Counted from the first letter of the stretch, positions 13,301 to 22,119 are shown. The stretch: DNA of 64,000 nt from Hirundichthys speculiger (GCA_018398805.1 JAGFBZ010002342.1:52501-116500), one strand, 5' to 3'. Translations and numbers: made by a program. The notes: generated from the sequence alone by a model not told the origin.

Positions 13301-13979
13301 GCACCGACATCTTCCTGGTCCGTGTGCACATAAACATACTGAAAAGTTTATCCAATATATTACATTTTCTGATTTTAATGTGTAGTTTTGGGACTGAGAA
13401 ATACAGTCATGGAAAAAATGATTAGACCACCATTTTTTCTTCACTTTCTTGTTCATTTTAATACCTGGTACCACTAAACGTCATCATGTGACTAAAACAG
13501 ACAGAAAAGAAAACACTGAATGCATAAAAGCAGTGTTTTTGGCAGTACAACGCCATAGCTATTGATGTAAAAACTTAAGTGATTTAAGTTATAATCAAGA
13601 AAACCATGGAAAATGGTAAGATATCAGCTCTTAAATAAAACTCTTATGAGCAATCTTTGTGGTTATCGTTATGTTTGTCCAAACAAATGTACCTTTAGTT
13701 GTACCAGGTATTAAAATGAACAAGAAACTGAAGAAAACAAGGGGGGTCTAATAATTTTTTTCCTTAATTTTATATCATCCTGAAGTAATTTCAGTTAGAT
13801 TTGATTTCTTTTTTGAAATATGTGACCAGCAGTAAAACAAATGTGTGTGTTTTTAGGTGCGTGAGACTGGAGAACTGGAGCTGGAAGAGGAACTTTATTC
13901 CAAACTGATCTTCCTCTATCGATCTCCAGAGACAATGATCAAATGGACACGGGACAAACACAGCAGAGACCTGGACTGA
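1364..13979 (+). CDS. piezo1: Piezo-type mechanosensitive ion channel, 3' exons of a piezo1-like gene (5' part outside window)
   Basis: Piezo proteins are trimeric cation channels of the plasma membrane opened by membrane tension. Eight exons are visible: 1364-1552, 2056-2152, 5850-6018, 6672-6794, 6895-6974, 10485-10683, 13176-13317 and 13857-13979. Joined phases are consistent and no internal stop appears. In order they encode a basic stretch and the outer pore helix ([20 protein letters not shown]), the extracellular cap ([43 protein letters not shown]), the inner helix ([20 protein letters not shown]) and the C-terminal domain ([34 protein letters not shown]). The cap ([20 protein letters not shown] and [13 protein letters not shown]) resembles PIEZO1 more than PIEZO2, although [20 protein letters not shown] is PIEZO2-like. 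The tail ends KHSRDLD, a few residues longer than mammalian PIEZO1. NRT, NIT and NSS sequons lie in the cap. The main oddity is two extra residues in LAGSGYGIMG. Paralog assignment is moderately sure; the family is certain. Confidence 0.93.
2056..2152 (+). CDS. piezo1: piezo1 exon: cap, first segment
   Basis: Acceptor TGTTCCAG precedes CCCTTATTTACC, giving [17 protein letters not shown], close to the PIEZO1 cap. The donor is ambiguous. I prefer GTAG/GTTTGA (exon end 2152), which pairs with a CAG acceptor at 5849 to read HNAVAMQF. The alternative end at 2148 pairs with the TAG acceptor at 5845 and reads HNAAAMQF. Both keep the frame. Confidence 0.88.
2153..3488. other. piezo1 intron without a gene
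   Basis: At 2455-2570 is a degenerate copy of a common fish repeat (AAGGTCGCCAGTCCATTACG, later TTTAGAATCACCAACC); a second relative lies at 43550-43680. At 2610-2640 is a short tandem of CTTCCTAG. Otherwise I see only unique AT-rich intron. Confidence 0.6.
3489..5110 (+). mobile_element. Element 'GATTGTAC', copy I, with expanded CTACCCW heptamer array
   Basis: It starts GGGCCCGATCTTACACC (about 3481-3497). The interior at about 3505-4770 is an almost G-free array of the heptamers CTACCCT/CTACCCA and decayed forms. The 3' body begins GCTGCAAATTGCTGATTTAG (about 4774) and includes CCGCTAATGCAATCTTCTGC and the CACAAACGGCTCTACC tail near 5086-5101. Two more copies (7353-8480 and 8732-9950) share the leading motif and the 3' body. 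The superfamily is not clear and I see no transposase. The 302-codon open frame at 3395-4303 is the array read through and is not a gene. Confidence 0.75.
4894..5032. repeat. Long palindrome inside element copy I
   Basis: The left arm, from TTGCGCTTTCCACAAA to ATAGAGGGTAGCAGGTGGTC, is answered by a right arm from GACCACCCGCTACCCTCTAT to TTTGTGGAAAGCGCAA. The centre is at 4958. Arms are about 64 and 74 bases, with about ten extra bases on the right. The other copies have only one arm here, so this copy carries an inverted duplication. Confidence 0.85.
5302..5467. mobile_element. Short TIR element (MITE), 166 bp
   Basis: Terminal inverted repeats are ACCTCCGCCAAG at 5302-5313 and CTTGGCGGAGGT at 5456-5467. 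The interior holds a run of ACAGACAGACAAAC repeats. There is no coding capacity. The same terminal motif is a familiar fish repeat; the superfamily is not decided here. Confidence 0.8.
5488..5560 (+). repeat. Dispersed repeat fragment, inverted partner of 10020-10100
   Basis: The segment containing CCTATCGGCTACCTGAAAGT and CCGGTAAACACGCTC is found again, reverse-complemented, at about 10020-10100 with roughly four bases in five conserved. The two copies flank three piezo exons in opposite orientation. Confidence 0.75.
5554..5632. repeat. 12-bp minisatellite GAGAACCGCCAC, about six copies
   Basis: Tandem copies of GAGAACCGCCAC with late variants GAGAACCACCGC and GAGAACCGCCGT. It sits directly after the dispersed repeat above. 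It is followed at about 5650-5705 by AACCGCGAAAAATAAGGGAT and CCCTGTA, which looks like the end of a pogo/Tigger-type element. Confidence 0.85.
5850..6018 (+). CDS. piezo1: piezo1 exon: cap, second segment
   Basis: Acceptor GATTAGGCAG precedes CTATGCAGTTC, and the donor is GAG/GTAATA. It encodes [20 protein letters not shown], the conserved WRISPPSR block and LRLSWNFQR. The exon ends in phase 2, matching the next exon. Confidence 0.93.
6019..6671. other. piezo1 intron, nothing recognised
   Basis: AT-rich unique sequence with short T runs; no repeat family or open frame of note. Confidence 0.6.
6672..6794 (+). CDS. piezo1: piezo1 exon: cap, third segment
   Basis: Acceptor GTGACAG and donor GT/GTAGGT. 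It reads [20 protein letters not shown] through [11 protein letters not shown], with an NRT sequon. The following intron is only 100 bp. Confidence 0.93.
6895..6974 (+). CDS. piezo1: piezo1 exon: cap, fourth segment
   Basis: Acceptor TTCACAG and donor GATG/GTCTGT, a less usual donor. It reads [20 protein letters not shown] then VSQLYD. The corresponding PIEZO1 segment is IPNLFPKYIRAPNG. Confidence 0.92.
7206..8731 (-). mobile_element. RTE-type (Rex3-like) LINE fragment, split by element copy II
   Basis: Two blocks (about 7206-7352 and 8495-8731) match the 3' part of the LINE at 31741-33190 on the minus strand. Shared signatures include TCCCAGTTGGACATGCC, CACCAATCCATCTGTCGATC and GTGAACAAGATCCCGAGATA. 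Between them lies copy II of the GATTGTAC element. The frame is broken by deletions and by an ACAACAACAACC stretch. Confidence 0.8.
7353..8480 (+). mobile_element. Element 'GATTGTAC', copy II, with expanded heptamer array
   Basis: It starts GGCCCCGATTGTACCC (about 7354). The array of CTACCCT/CTACCCA units and variants runs from about 7380 to 8185. The 3' body follows with GACCTCTAATGCCATCTTCC, GTGGCAATGGGTGTGTCTTC and TCACATGTGGACGTGCGCAA (about 8395-8414). It interrupts a LINE. The flanks CCTATAG (before) and CCCATAG (about 8497) may be a mutated target duplication. Open frames at 7328-7801 and 7363-7596 are array artefacts. Confidence 0.75.
8732..9950 (+). mobile_element. Element 'GATTGTAC', copy III, unexpanded and split by a THAP element
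   Basis: The 5' end GGCCCCGATTGTACAC is followed by CTTAGCCTTACCCGTTGAC and then the usual 3' body, so only one TACCC-like unit stands where copies I and II carry about 1.3 and 0.8 kb of array. An 855-bp element (8795-9649) interrupts it. The body resumes at 9656 with GAGCTTCCACTAACCGCTAA and ends near CACAAACGTCTCCACCTC. A short relative of its 3' end, on the minus strand, is at about 58200-58275. Confidence 0.8.
8789..9655 (+). mobile_element. THAP-exon TIR element, copy 1, with 6-bp target duplication
   Basis: The element spans 8795-9649 (855 bp) with 9-bp ends ACCTTTTCG and CGAAAAGGT. The duplication GTATAG is at 8789-8794 and 9650-9655. Inside, a short plus-strand region resembles a THAP zinc-binding domain: [20 protein letters not shown] sequence, then in another frame [19 protein letters not shown], then a GTGAGT donor-like site at about 9123. 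The N-terminal frame is broken relative to copy 2 near 8943. The remainder is non-coding, so this is a non-autonomous derivative. A 6-bp duplication does not fit hAT or P (8 bp), so the superfamily is left open. Confidence 0.82.
10020..10110 (-). repeat. Dispersed repeat fragment, inverted partner of 5488-5560
   Basis: The reverse complement contains CCTATCGGCTACCTGAAAGT and GCCGGTAAACGCGCTC. A purine run (GAGGAGGAGGAGG, about 10120) follows. Confidence 0.75.
10318..10384. repeat. (CA)n microsatellite
   Basis: About 33 CA units with one G interruption, about 100 bases before the acceptor of the next piezo exon. Confidence 0.95.
10485..10683 (+). CDS. piezo1: piezo1 exon: end of cap and start of inner helix
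   Basis: Acceptor CTCTTGTAG and donor ATGG/GTAAGA. It encodes [37 protein letters not shown] (two cap cysteines in the usual place) and [20 protein letters not shown] followed by GSGYG. Vertebrate Piezo proteins read FLAGYGIMG here. The codons GGATCT GGATAT look like a 6-bp tandem duplication adding two residues. Confidence 0.94.
10699..11707. mobile_element. TIR element of 999 bp with 5-bp direct repeats
   Basis: Ends are CAGGGTTTCCTGCAG at 10704-10718 and CTGCAGGAAACCCTG at 11688-11702. They are flanked by CATAC at 10699-10703 and 11703-11707. The interior has a G run next to the left end, an A20 tract near 11221 and a (GT)n/(GA)n patch near 11431-11465, with no credible transposase frame. 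The CAGGG ends suggest a hAT-like element, but the direct repeat I can read is 5 bp, not 8. Confidence 0.85.
11708..12403. other. piezo1 intron, no gene
   Basis: Unique sequence apart from a poly-G tract at about 12210-12231. Confidence 0.6.
12404..13068. mobile_element. MITE with CTGGGCGATATG ends, 629 bp
   Basis: The left end CTGGGCGATATGACGATA starts at 12422 and the right end CATATCGCCCAG ends at 13050. Subterminal ATATCGTGATAT motifs repeat on the right. CATTATTTCTAATT is at 12404-12417 and again at 13051-13064. No coding capacity. Confidence 0.82.
13176..13317 (+). CDS. piezo1: piezo1 exon: inner helix and C-terminal domain
   Basis: Acceptor TCCTGTCAG; the codon split GG/G joins the previous exon. 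It reads [37 protein letters not shown] and [10 protein letters not shown]. The donor CTG/GTCCGT departs from consensus at positions +3 and +4, but ending here and resuming at 13857 gives the family sequence [14 protein letters not shown] exactly. Confidence 0.93.
13402..13766. mobile_element. Tc1/mariner-type MITE with about 60-bp inverted ends
   Basis: The left arm (TACAGTCATGG, ATTAGACCACC, TTCATTTTAATACCTGGTAC) is mirrored on the right (GTACCAGGTATTAAAATGAA, GGGGTCTAATAATTTTTTTC). The outermost right bases are lost. The interior is non-coding. Confidence 0.75.
13857..13979 (+). CDS. piezo1: piezo1 last coding exon
   Basis: Acceptor TGTTTTTAG. Forty codons and a TGA stop: [34 protein letters not shown], then HSRDLD. 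The acidic helix and the [11 protein letters not shown] motif are diagnostic of the Piezo C-terminus. Confidence 0.95.
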   Translation: MRETGELELEEELYSKLIFLYRSPETMIKWTRDKHSRDLD

Positions 13980-14141
13980 AGGTTGTCTCAGAACTTCTGT
14001 CTGCGACAGTAAAGGGACACATAGATGATTCAAGGCCCCCTGAATGTCCCGTTTTGACATTAATACACAGAATCAGTTTAATGACATGTTTGATGATGAA
14101 TCTGCAGCTGCAGGATCACACCGATAAAACCAGGACACAAC

Positions 14142-14403
14142 TGGACGGGGACAGACGTCCCCTGATTGGACGGGGACAGACGTCCCCTGTTTGGACGGGG
14201 ACAACCGTCCCCTGCTTGGACGGGGACAGCCGTCCCCTGTTTGGACGGGGACAGACGTCCCCTGTTTGGACGGGGACAGCCGTCCCCTGTTTGGACGGGG
14301 ACAGCCGTTCACTGTTTGGACGGGGACAGCCGTCCCCTGATTGGACGGGGACAGACGTCCCCTGATTGGACGGGGACAGACGTCCCCTGCTTGGACGGCG
14401 ACT
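14142..14403. repeat. 25-bp palindromic minisatellite after the piezo1 stop
   Basis: About ten units of 25 bp, each containing GGGGACAGACGTCCCC, a hairpin with 6-bp arms, joined by TGTTTGGAC or TGATTGGAC. The array starts about 160 bp downstream of the stop and probably lies in the 3' untranslated region. Long open frames on both strands here (13943-14365, 14116-14430) come from the array. I could not decide a polyadenylation site; AATAAA at 15489-15494 is inside an A tract. Confidence 0.93.
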
Positions 14404-16906
14404 GTAAGACGAAATATCCCTCAAGAGCAAAATCAGTCAAACTGAGTTGTGTTTGTTCATTAGTCAAAGGTCAACCGATGGACATTGTTGGTTCCTCTTT
14501 GTTCGTGACCTCATTGAGGTAAAACAGGTAAAACAGGTAAAACAGTTCACATTTTTGTTGACTATTTTCATGTTGAAATCAGTGTAAAACCACTGTATAA
14601 AGTCTGGAATTATTGCTCTTTTTGGGTGTTTATTCAGCTTTTAAAAAAAATGTGTTCTCTTTTATTGTTTATTTTTTTCTCATTTGTGGCAAAAGTATTT
14701 TTATTTCACCGCTGAACATTCTGCCTTTGTATTATGACCGTTTATTGACATCAAGCAGAGGGAAAAAGAAGGGAATTATAAATCACGTTAGTCAGCTTGA
14801 ATTCTTTAAATCATGAGCTTTAATGATGGAAAACAATATTTTCATCTGATTTAACAATCTCTCTGAACAGTTGAAAATCATATTTCCTCTAGAAATGTTC
14901 AGTCAGACTGAGATCCAAACTATTTACAGGTCATGTTGACCTTTAAAAATCCTGCTATGAGAAGATTTGTCTTTGTTTTTTTTTCTGACATTAACTTTAT
15001 TGTCTCTGTTGATTTCAAACCTTCCAGTTTTGTTCTTCAGATTTTAGGCACAGCTGACTGGGAACAACATGTTTAGCCACATCCAGTGTTGCTTTACCTT
15101 TGGAAAATGAATTGAAAGCATTTATGCGAAAGTGAAATTACAGCGAAGTTGTAAAGGCGTTTTTATGATTGTTTTGTATCGATCAGCCTTAAAAGTTTAT
15201 TTAAAACGTCTGAGTCACCACACATCAAGAGGGTCCTTAGAATAATTAATTAATCATTATTAATTAATAATTAAATAAGAAAAAAGAGATCCAATGGAAC
15301 CACGCCACAGTGACAGTGACCCGGACACGTGCACAGACACGTGCACAGAAACCCAACGCACCAGGACTCCTTCATTTATCACAATCACACGTCCCTCAGT
15401 GATCCCTCATAAATAACGTTAACAGTGCATCCTAACCAAAATATACTGTCCATGCACACTTGGGGTTGCAGCAGGTCCGTCGAAGGACAAATAAAAAAAA
15501 AAAAAAAAAGTATAATCTCAAAATAATCCAACACCAAAAAGGAAAAAAACAAAATGCGATCCCCTCATGTGGTAAACAGGGGGGTCAATTCTCCGCGGAT
15601 TCACGGATTTTCGAGTATTTTTCCATCCTGGGGGTCATTTTTGAGATACGTGCAGATCCGGTTTAATATTTTCAGGCGGGGGGGGGGGTACCCTCCACGA
15701 ACGTGACGTGAATTCTCGATTGTGATTGGTTGATTGAGACCAGCGCATGCGCACTGAGCCCGTTGACCATCCAGCCGCTATCACAGCCAAATAATCAGAA
15801 TCAGAATCAGAATCGTTTTTAATCGCCAAGTACGTTCGCACATACAAGGAATTTTGTTCCGGCAGGTGGTAACACTCTCAGAATAAGAAGAAAAAAAAGA
15901 AAAACAGGATATGTACATCTATATACAAAAGTAAAAAAGTAAGTTAAAAAATAGAATAAAATAAAATAAATAGGTAAGTAAGTAAAATAGTATGTACAAG
16001 GGTGGTAAACGGTCAAAGTAGCCTGAAGCTCATATTTACTGATATTAATTCTCCCTTTCTTGTTTGGATGGATGATTATTAGCTTTAAATTCACAGGAGA
16101 GATGTTTATTCCTTATTGTACTTATTTATTGTTAGACAACGCGGATGAAATAAACAGCGTTTCTCCCCACTGGTAAATGTAGAAAACGTAAACTTGTCTG
16201 CCTCGTTTAATTAACATTAAAAACCGCTTAGCAAAGTAACCTCCAAGTACATTTAGATTGCCGATTTCTAAAGTGCTCAGCTTACATATTAGGGCTATTA
16301 TATGATGAAAAAAAAAAAGAAAAAAAAAAAACATCCCGACCCCTGCCTCCCCCCAAAAAAAAAAAAAAAAAAAAAAAAAATAGAAAACTCCTCAGATCTA
16401 CATAATTCACATAGGTCTCCCTTTTTGACTTCAAAATGGCAAATTTCTCAGAAAGGTGGGGGATTTTCATGCCTGAAGTATTAGTTATTTAGTGTTTAGA
16501 GCTTTTTGTGATTAAAAAAAAATTAAGAAAAGCTAATGTTCAGAGTTACAGGCATCAAAAAGACATGTTGAATTTAACGTGTTATTTTCTATAACTGCTT
16601 ACTAAAGTTTTGGATCCATGTATCTTATCAGTGATGTTTTACTGTTGAAGTTCACCAGTGACTGAATCACTAGTTATTCTGAATTTATGCCTTTAATAGG
16701 CAAGTTAATTGTTCCATAACAACTACTTTTATTTTTGATGTCTAACCTCTATATGCCTCCTAAAGCAGCACCTCGAGTGTTCAAACAGAGACACTTTCCA
16801 GAGTCTGTGTCTGGGTCCGCCCCCACACCTGTCGCACACCTTTAACGGGTCAGGTGCGCCGTCCTAAATGATGCAAGAGCCCGGCTCTCTTACACACCTC
16901 CTTAAA
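14404..16906. other. Intergenic spacer between piezo1 and fbxw4
   Basis: AT-rich spacer. At about 15795-15880 are repeated CAGAAT units followed by TCGCCAAGTACGTTCGCACA and CAAGGAATTT, the tail of an L2-like LINE on the minus strand. A-rich low-complexity tracts occur at 15491, 16302-16330 and 16356-16380. I find no gene. Confidence 0.6.
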
Positions 16907-17300
16907 TACTACTTAGGTTGTTGGGATTTAGGCAGCGATGATTCTAGGGTCAGAGCTTTAGCCCCACCACAACCCACAACCCCATCTTTTTTCACACAAC
17001 ACCAATAAACGTTTATTGAAAAATAATTTTGGATAATCATTATGACATTTATAAGAGAAGAGCATAATCTTTTGGGAAAAAACTGACTGGAAAACATGCA
17101 AATCTTTGAAAATTTCAATGAAATTTGAAATGCTAACTGAGCTAACGCGCTAACTGGTAAACAGTCAACGAAGAGAAGTAACGTTAGTGAGAAGAGGACG
17201 ATACCATTAGGTGGGATTGTTTTCATTTTCTTACTCCAGGTTTTTGAGGTGCTGAATTTCAATTTAGGGGTGCCGAAACACCCCTAAAAAAGGGCTAGCC
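16907..17300. mobile_element. Probable degraded DNA element
   Basis: The stretch carries GCTTTAGCCCCACCAC on the left and TTTAGGGGTGCCGAAACACC then GGGCTAGCCTCGCC on the right, resembling a fish repeat with GGGCTA-like ends. Family and exact ends are uncertain. The 117-codon minus frame is not recognisable. Confidence 0.35.
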
Positions 17301-18549
17301 TCGCCTGGATTTAGGTTTGATTTAAGTTTAACATTAATACCAGACGTGATCCTGAAGCAGAAATAAATAGACATGAAATAATAGACAAAAACTGCAATTT
17401 TAATGTGAAAGTTTTAAGATTAAAAACTACGAGCTAAACTAACTTGTCATGCAGCAGAAAGACTTCTGTAAGTGTTTTAGCCAAACATATGAAAACTATT
17501 TTCTTCTGCTAATGTATAAGGCTGTTAGTAAAAGTTGCAGATTCATCCCCTGCTGGGACATTTGTACCTTAAACTCTGATTGTTGGTTTTATATATGAAA
17601 AAATCTTCATCTACAAAATAAGATAACTGTACAGCAGTTTAATGAATAGCACGTATGCTAACCTCTGTTGTTCTGAGAGCTTACAGTCAGAAAAAAGATC
17701 TTCTCAGGTTACACAAACGACTTAACTGCTGCTGTAGCTGAGGCCTTTATTTGTCTTTAAGCTAGATTGAAACATTGCTTTTAATAACGGTCTTACTGGA
17801 TAAATTGATCATGTATCTCTGAGTAAAAAGTCATATCTTTCCATTAAATGTGGTGAAGCAAAATTCTTATTGTTTTGCGTGCAAATGTATATTTTAGCAA
17901 CAAACCGCGGCAGTGATCGGGAATGAAAGGAGACCACAGGCATTTAAAATGTTTTTCTTTTTCTGTTTAACGTAATTAAGAACCTGACAACATAGCACAT
18001 GCTTATAAAGTTATATTGTTAGAAAGCTGACCAGCTACCAGAACACCCTCGAACAAGTTAAGGATTGATTTAACTGCATAAGCTTCTGTTGGTATCAATA
18101 CTGCCTTCAGTTGAACTGTAGGTGTTACTGTGATACACGGGAACAAAGGAAAGATTTAATGCAGTATCTAAAGATTGTCACTTTGGGCATAATTTGAATG
18201 ATGGCTTCTGAGTATATGTATTTTTAAAAATGTAGAGTAACGTACTACTAAATTGACTGCAGGTTGCAGTCAGGCAATCGGATCAATACATTTGTGGCTA
18301 AAACATTTATAGCTGTTTTTTCTCATTTAACTCACTGAGCCTGAATCCTGGCTTCAACTGAAACACAAATGAGTAAAAACAAGTAAATGAGTGAAACTTT
18401 GTGACATGTGTAGCATCCCCTGGAGGTTTAATAAACTAAAAGTTCACATTCTCAAATGAGAGTTTCCTTTTTCTGGTTGGTTGTTCAATTTAGTGAATTT
18501 TCCAGAAAATGAGCAGGTATATGAGCTGAATAATCAGTGGCTGTTTTGT
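17301..18549. other. Intergenic, nothing recognised
   Basis: Unique AT-rich sequence without convincing open frames or repeats. Confidence 0.6.
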
Positions 18550-19673
18550 AACACGACTAAGGATGCACCATAACTGTTTTTTAAAACCGATACCGATAAC
18601 TTTCAGCTCCTAAAGGCCGATAACTGATAACACACACATATACCTAAGATCATTACATCAATACTATGAACAAAATCAAAAATAGTTTTGACTTTTTGTA
18701 TGAACAGATATTTATATTTTCCAATGAAAAACTATTTACAAGCCTCTCAAACATTTTCTTAAAGCTATCAAACAAACCTATTTGATATCTCACATCAACT
18801 TAAATAAGGTTCATTACTGACTGATATAAAAAATAAAGGCTCCTTGAACTGATGGAAATACATGCATCAGAATTACTAACTGAAAAAGATTAACATTTAA
18901 AGGATTTTGACTTGTGGTTCCATTTAAATTAATACCTTTAATTAAAGTAAATGAGGTTCAGTAGTTTTATTTTTTAATCTCATGGAAGCTTTAGATGAGA
19001 GGAATGAGGGAGAGGAGAGACTGCTGCTGGATTGCGCACGTTAGCATTAGCTTCCGTTAGCTCACATTAGCGTGATTTCAAAACTCCATGGAAGTGATTG
19101 TTATGTTGTAGGTGGCTGATCAGGTTTTACGTATTAAAGCTTGTGCTTCCCTCCTCGTAGAATTCACTCGGAGGATTCGTCACAAATAACCACCAAACTA
19201 TCTTCTTCTGAAACTTTAACGAAGTTCCACGCCGCCATGTTTGTTGTGATCAGCGCTGTGCTGCAGGCTGCATTCAAGGTGTAACGTAAATTCCTACGTT
19301 CCCTCGTTTGCTAGTCGTTCTTTCAGTCTTTTCAATTTTTTTCTTTTTTTATATGTAACATGTGGGAAAATACTGCGAATATCAATTAAAGTCAGCAACT
19401 ACTAAAATTATGACCGAGTTAACGAGTTGTTTTCTGGCATGAGGGGGTATTCTTGATTTTCCTGATTGAGTAATTGTTTTTCTGATTATGCCGACGTCAC
19501 TTGAACATAACATTCACTGCCGGTCATTCAAGGCTCAGAGGGAGCGAGACACTGCTGTGTTGACAGAAATATAAATGTTATCGGGGCTATTCGTCGTGAT
19601 ATTGGACTTATCGGGATGATGTCATCATTTCCTGTTATCGGCCCGATAGTTATCGTTCACCCCTAAACACGAC
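18550..19673. mobile_element. Non-autonomous hAT element, 1108 bp, 8-bp target duplication
   Basis: AACACGAC is at 18550-18557 and 19666-19673. The element starts TAAGGATGCACCATAACTG and ends TAGTTATCGTTCACCCCTA. An 8-bp duplication and short imperfect inverted ends are diagnostic of hAT. No transposase frame survives. A truncated relative starts at 22530 (TAGGGATGCACAATAACTGG). Confidence 0.88.
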
Positions 19674-20284
19674 AGATCTGTACATCACATGTGCTCAGAG
19701 GCGGAATAACATAGTGGCTTAAAAAAATATGACAAGGAATCTTTAAGGACGACCCTTTGCCAGTTGCATTTTTAATGAAATGCAACAAAAGTTTAAAGTA
19801 AGGAAAGAATTTTGGAGCTCGCTCAAGTGGTTTTGGAGATCATTGCAAATATCCATACTTGAATATTACAGCGCCACCTGTTGGACCCTGACTTTGGTTA
19901 TGAGCTCTGACTGCTGTTTTGCACGTTGTCACAATGTTTCTGTTCCAAAATCTTCCATCTGAGGCGAAATAACCAAAGTGTCATGAAGAAAAACTGCTGC
20001 CAGAGTACTAGTCATGCAAACTTTTACTTTTATTACGTAGACTCAGATAACAGTACGGGCTACGAATCTAAATGTAATTGCTTTATTTGTTGTTGGATAG
20101 TTTGATCTGTAACTTAGCCTTATATTTTACATGTATTTCTATGTTCTATACAGTCCATTCATATTTACAAAGTCTAATGTGAGCTTTCATATGAACAATG
20201 AAGTTGTGGGGGATGTTTGCATAAGACCTCTCTTTAACATGGATGTGAGAGCAGAATTTGAACGTGCTATAGAAGGGATGCAGT
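19674..20284. other. Intergenic, nothing recognised
   Basis: AT-rich unique sequence; no supported feature. Confidence 0.55.
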
Positions 20285-21080
20285 GGGCAGGGCCGTTTCT
20301 AGTCACCTTGGGGGCCCTGGGCAAGAGTGAGCATGGGGGCCCCCCCGGCCCAAAAACACCAAGAAGATCATTCAATCACAAAATCTTTTATTTTAAATAA
20401 CAGAAGTGCACAATAATGTAAGAACACTTAAAATACAATATAACATAACAAACAACTGAAATGTGCAAAGTTTGACAAAAACGCAATAAGCAAAAAATAT
20501 CAAGCAAAAAATTAAAAAGTTAAAATAAATAAATAGTTAGTGGTCTTTGGTTCCAGATCCATGTCCTGGTGGAAACTGTTTTTAAAACCTTGTGCAAATG
20601 AAGTGATGACGTCTTCCAGGTCCAAAGAACGTCTCACATCAGGTTCTGTTGAGATCAGCGCCGGTTCTGTCAGACTGGGACAAAGTGGCATCACTTTTTT
20701 TTTAATAATGTCAGCTTATACACCTTTGAACTTACCACTTTCCCGTTTTCTTTTTTCTTCTTCATCTTTTTTTTTTTTTTGTTTGTTTTTTTTCCTTTTT
20801 GCGTGTCCTGATGGATGTGCTCGCTTCATTTTTCTTGTATCGAGTTTGAAGCGCCCCAGAAAGCCCGCCACGGGCAGTCGGGGCCCCATTAGGGGGGTTC
20901 CAAATGTGTCGCTGCAGTGTCTGTGGAGGTTTCAGGTTGTGTCATTGATATGGTTCGATATTGGCCGCTTGTCGGGGGGTCCCTTAACACACGAGGCAGT
21001 GACAGCTAGTGGGGCCCAATGCGAGGGGGTTTTCAACATATCGTCGTTGAAGGCAGTCCTGTTGATCCATTAAAGTTTAA
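20285..21080. mobile_element. Possible DNA transposon remnant, family unknown
   Basis: Begins near GGGCCGTTTCTAGTCACCTT with GGGGGCCCTGGGC, and contains an AT-rich middle, T tracts near 20768 and GGGGCCCCATTAGG near 20881. This GC-rich edge with a low-complexity core looks mobile, but I cannot identify both ends. The 177-codon plus frame is not a recognisable protein. Confidence 0.35.
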
Positions 21081-21410
21081 AGCACTCCACTATCCATGTG
21101 TGTGGCACAATCACTCAAGGCAGTGGACAGGTTGGACGACTGCCCTGTCAACCATTAGCTAACGCCTAGCCCCTCCGTTACTGTCAATTCCATTCTGTGT
21201 CCTGCTCATGTATTGACCCATGTGCCAACTGACCTCACCTCTCACCTGATAGGTGCTTCCATGTAGCGCTGAGGCAAGTTATCGGCCATAGTTGGATGGT
21301 ATTGTTCTCTTCTGGGGGGCATTCATGATGAAAATCGTCTGGCCCTTTGGTCAACCATTCTGATGTTAGCAGGTGATTCATTTGTGCTGCCAGGCGTTCA
21401 TGGGGTGCAG

Positions 21411-21756
21411 TTAGCTTACTGAGCTAGTCGGTATCCAGCTCTTCATTTTTGACACCCTTTTCTGGATGTCTGCCACTGCAACAACTAACTGGATCTTGAT
21501 CTGGGAGGTTTCTGTGTTCTGCTTGTAGATCCACCAGCCTCTGAGCGTTTGTGTTGTTCCCTCCTTCTCCCAAATGTTCTTCCAGTCTTGTTCCATCTCT
21601 GGGTGGTTCTGCTTCCACGTTTCTGCCCTGGTACTGGTAGTAGACCTTGGACGGGTCGTTGGAGAACATACCGACTTCATCCTTTAGGGCCATGAGCAGT
21701 TGGAGTCTATCACAGCTGTCGTCTGTTTCAGACGTCGTCCAGCTGTCGGTGGGCAA
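21411..21756 (-). pseudogene. Non-LTR retrotransposon fragment, frameshifted
   Basis: Two overlapping minus-strand frames together read SNDPSKVYYQYQGRNVEAEP, then LVDLQAEHRNLPDQDPV, then (in the other frame) VAVADIQKRVSKMKSW. This is a block of a fish non-LTR polyprotein just before its reverse transcriptase. At least one frameshift separates the pieces and no reverse transcriptase is present. It lies 3' of fbxw4. Confidence 0.6.
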
Positions 21757-21948
21757 GATGAAAGTGTTGCCAATCCATATAATGAAAATTAAGGAGAATT
21801 TATGCTTTTATGTTGACCTTTGACCCTCTTCTGTCTCCAACCTTCTGGAATATAACACTGCAGTATTGCTTTGATCGGGAACATTTCTTATCTTAAAACC
21901 AAAGGCAGAGCACAACATTAACAAAGGTTTACTGTTAAAATAGAGATC

Positions 21949-21954
21949 TTTATT
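21949..21954 (-). promoter_or_regulatory. fbxw4: Polyadenylation signal AATAAA of fbxw4
   Basis: AATAAA on the minus strand, 21 bases after the stop codon at 21976-21978. If used, the 3' untranslated region is only about 40 bases. Confidence 0.6.
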
Positions 21955-21975
21955 GATGTTGATAAGAAAGGTTTG

Positions 21976-22119
21976 TCATCTATGTGATCTGCTGTAGGTG
22001 TGGCTCTGCCTGAAGTCCAACGAGTGCAGGGCGGTTGCCAGGGCTGCGTACAGGTGAGAGCTGCTAAACCTCAGGCAGTAAACTGGGCTGCTAACAGGGT
22101 CGGAGCTAAGCTGGAAGAA
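21976..22119 (-). CDS. fbxw4: fbxw4 last exon
   Basis: Acceptor TTCACAG (plus-strand 22120-22126). I chose it over a second CAG nine bases on because it restores the family length between KCLQ and SSPVYCL (FFQLSSDPV inserted). It reads to ALHSLDFRQSHTYSRSHR and TGA. Confidence 0.92.
   Translation of the reverse strand, partial: FFQLSSDPVSSPVYCLRFSSSHLYAALATALHSLDFRQSHTYSRSHR

Noticed and set aside
14073..14522. Overlapping open frames on both strands after piezo1
   Set aside because: Explained by the 25-bp palindromic array; peptides such as GRGQTSPVWTGT are repeat translations.
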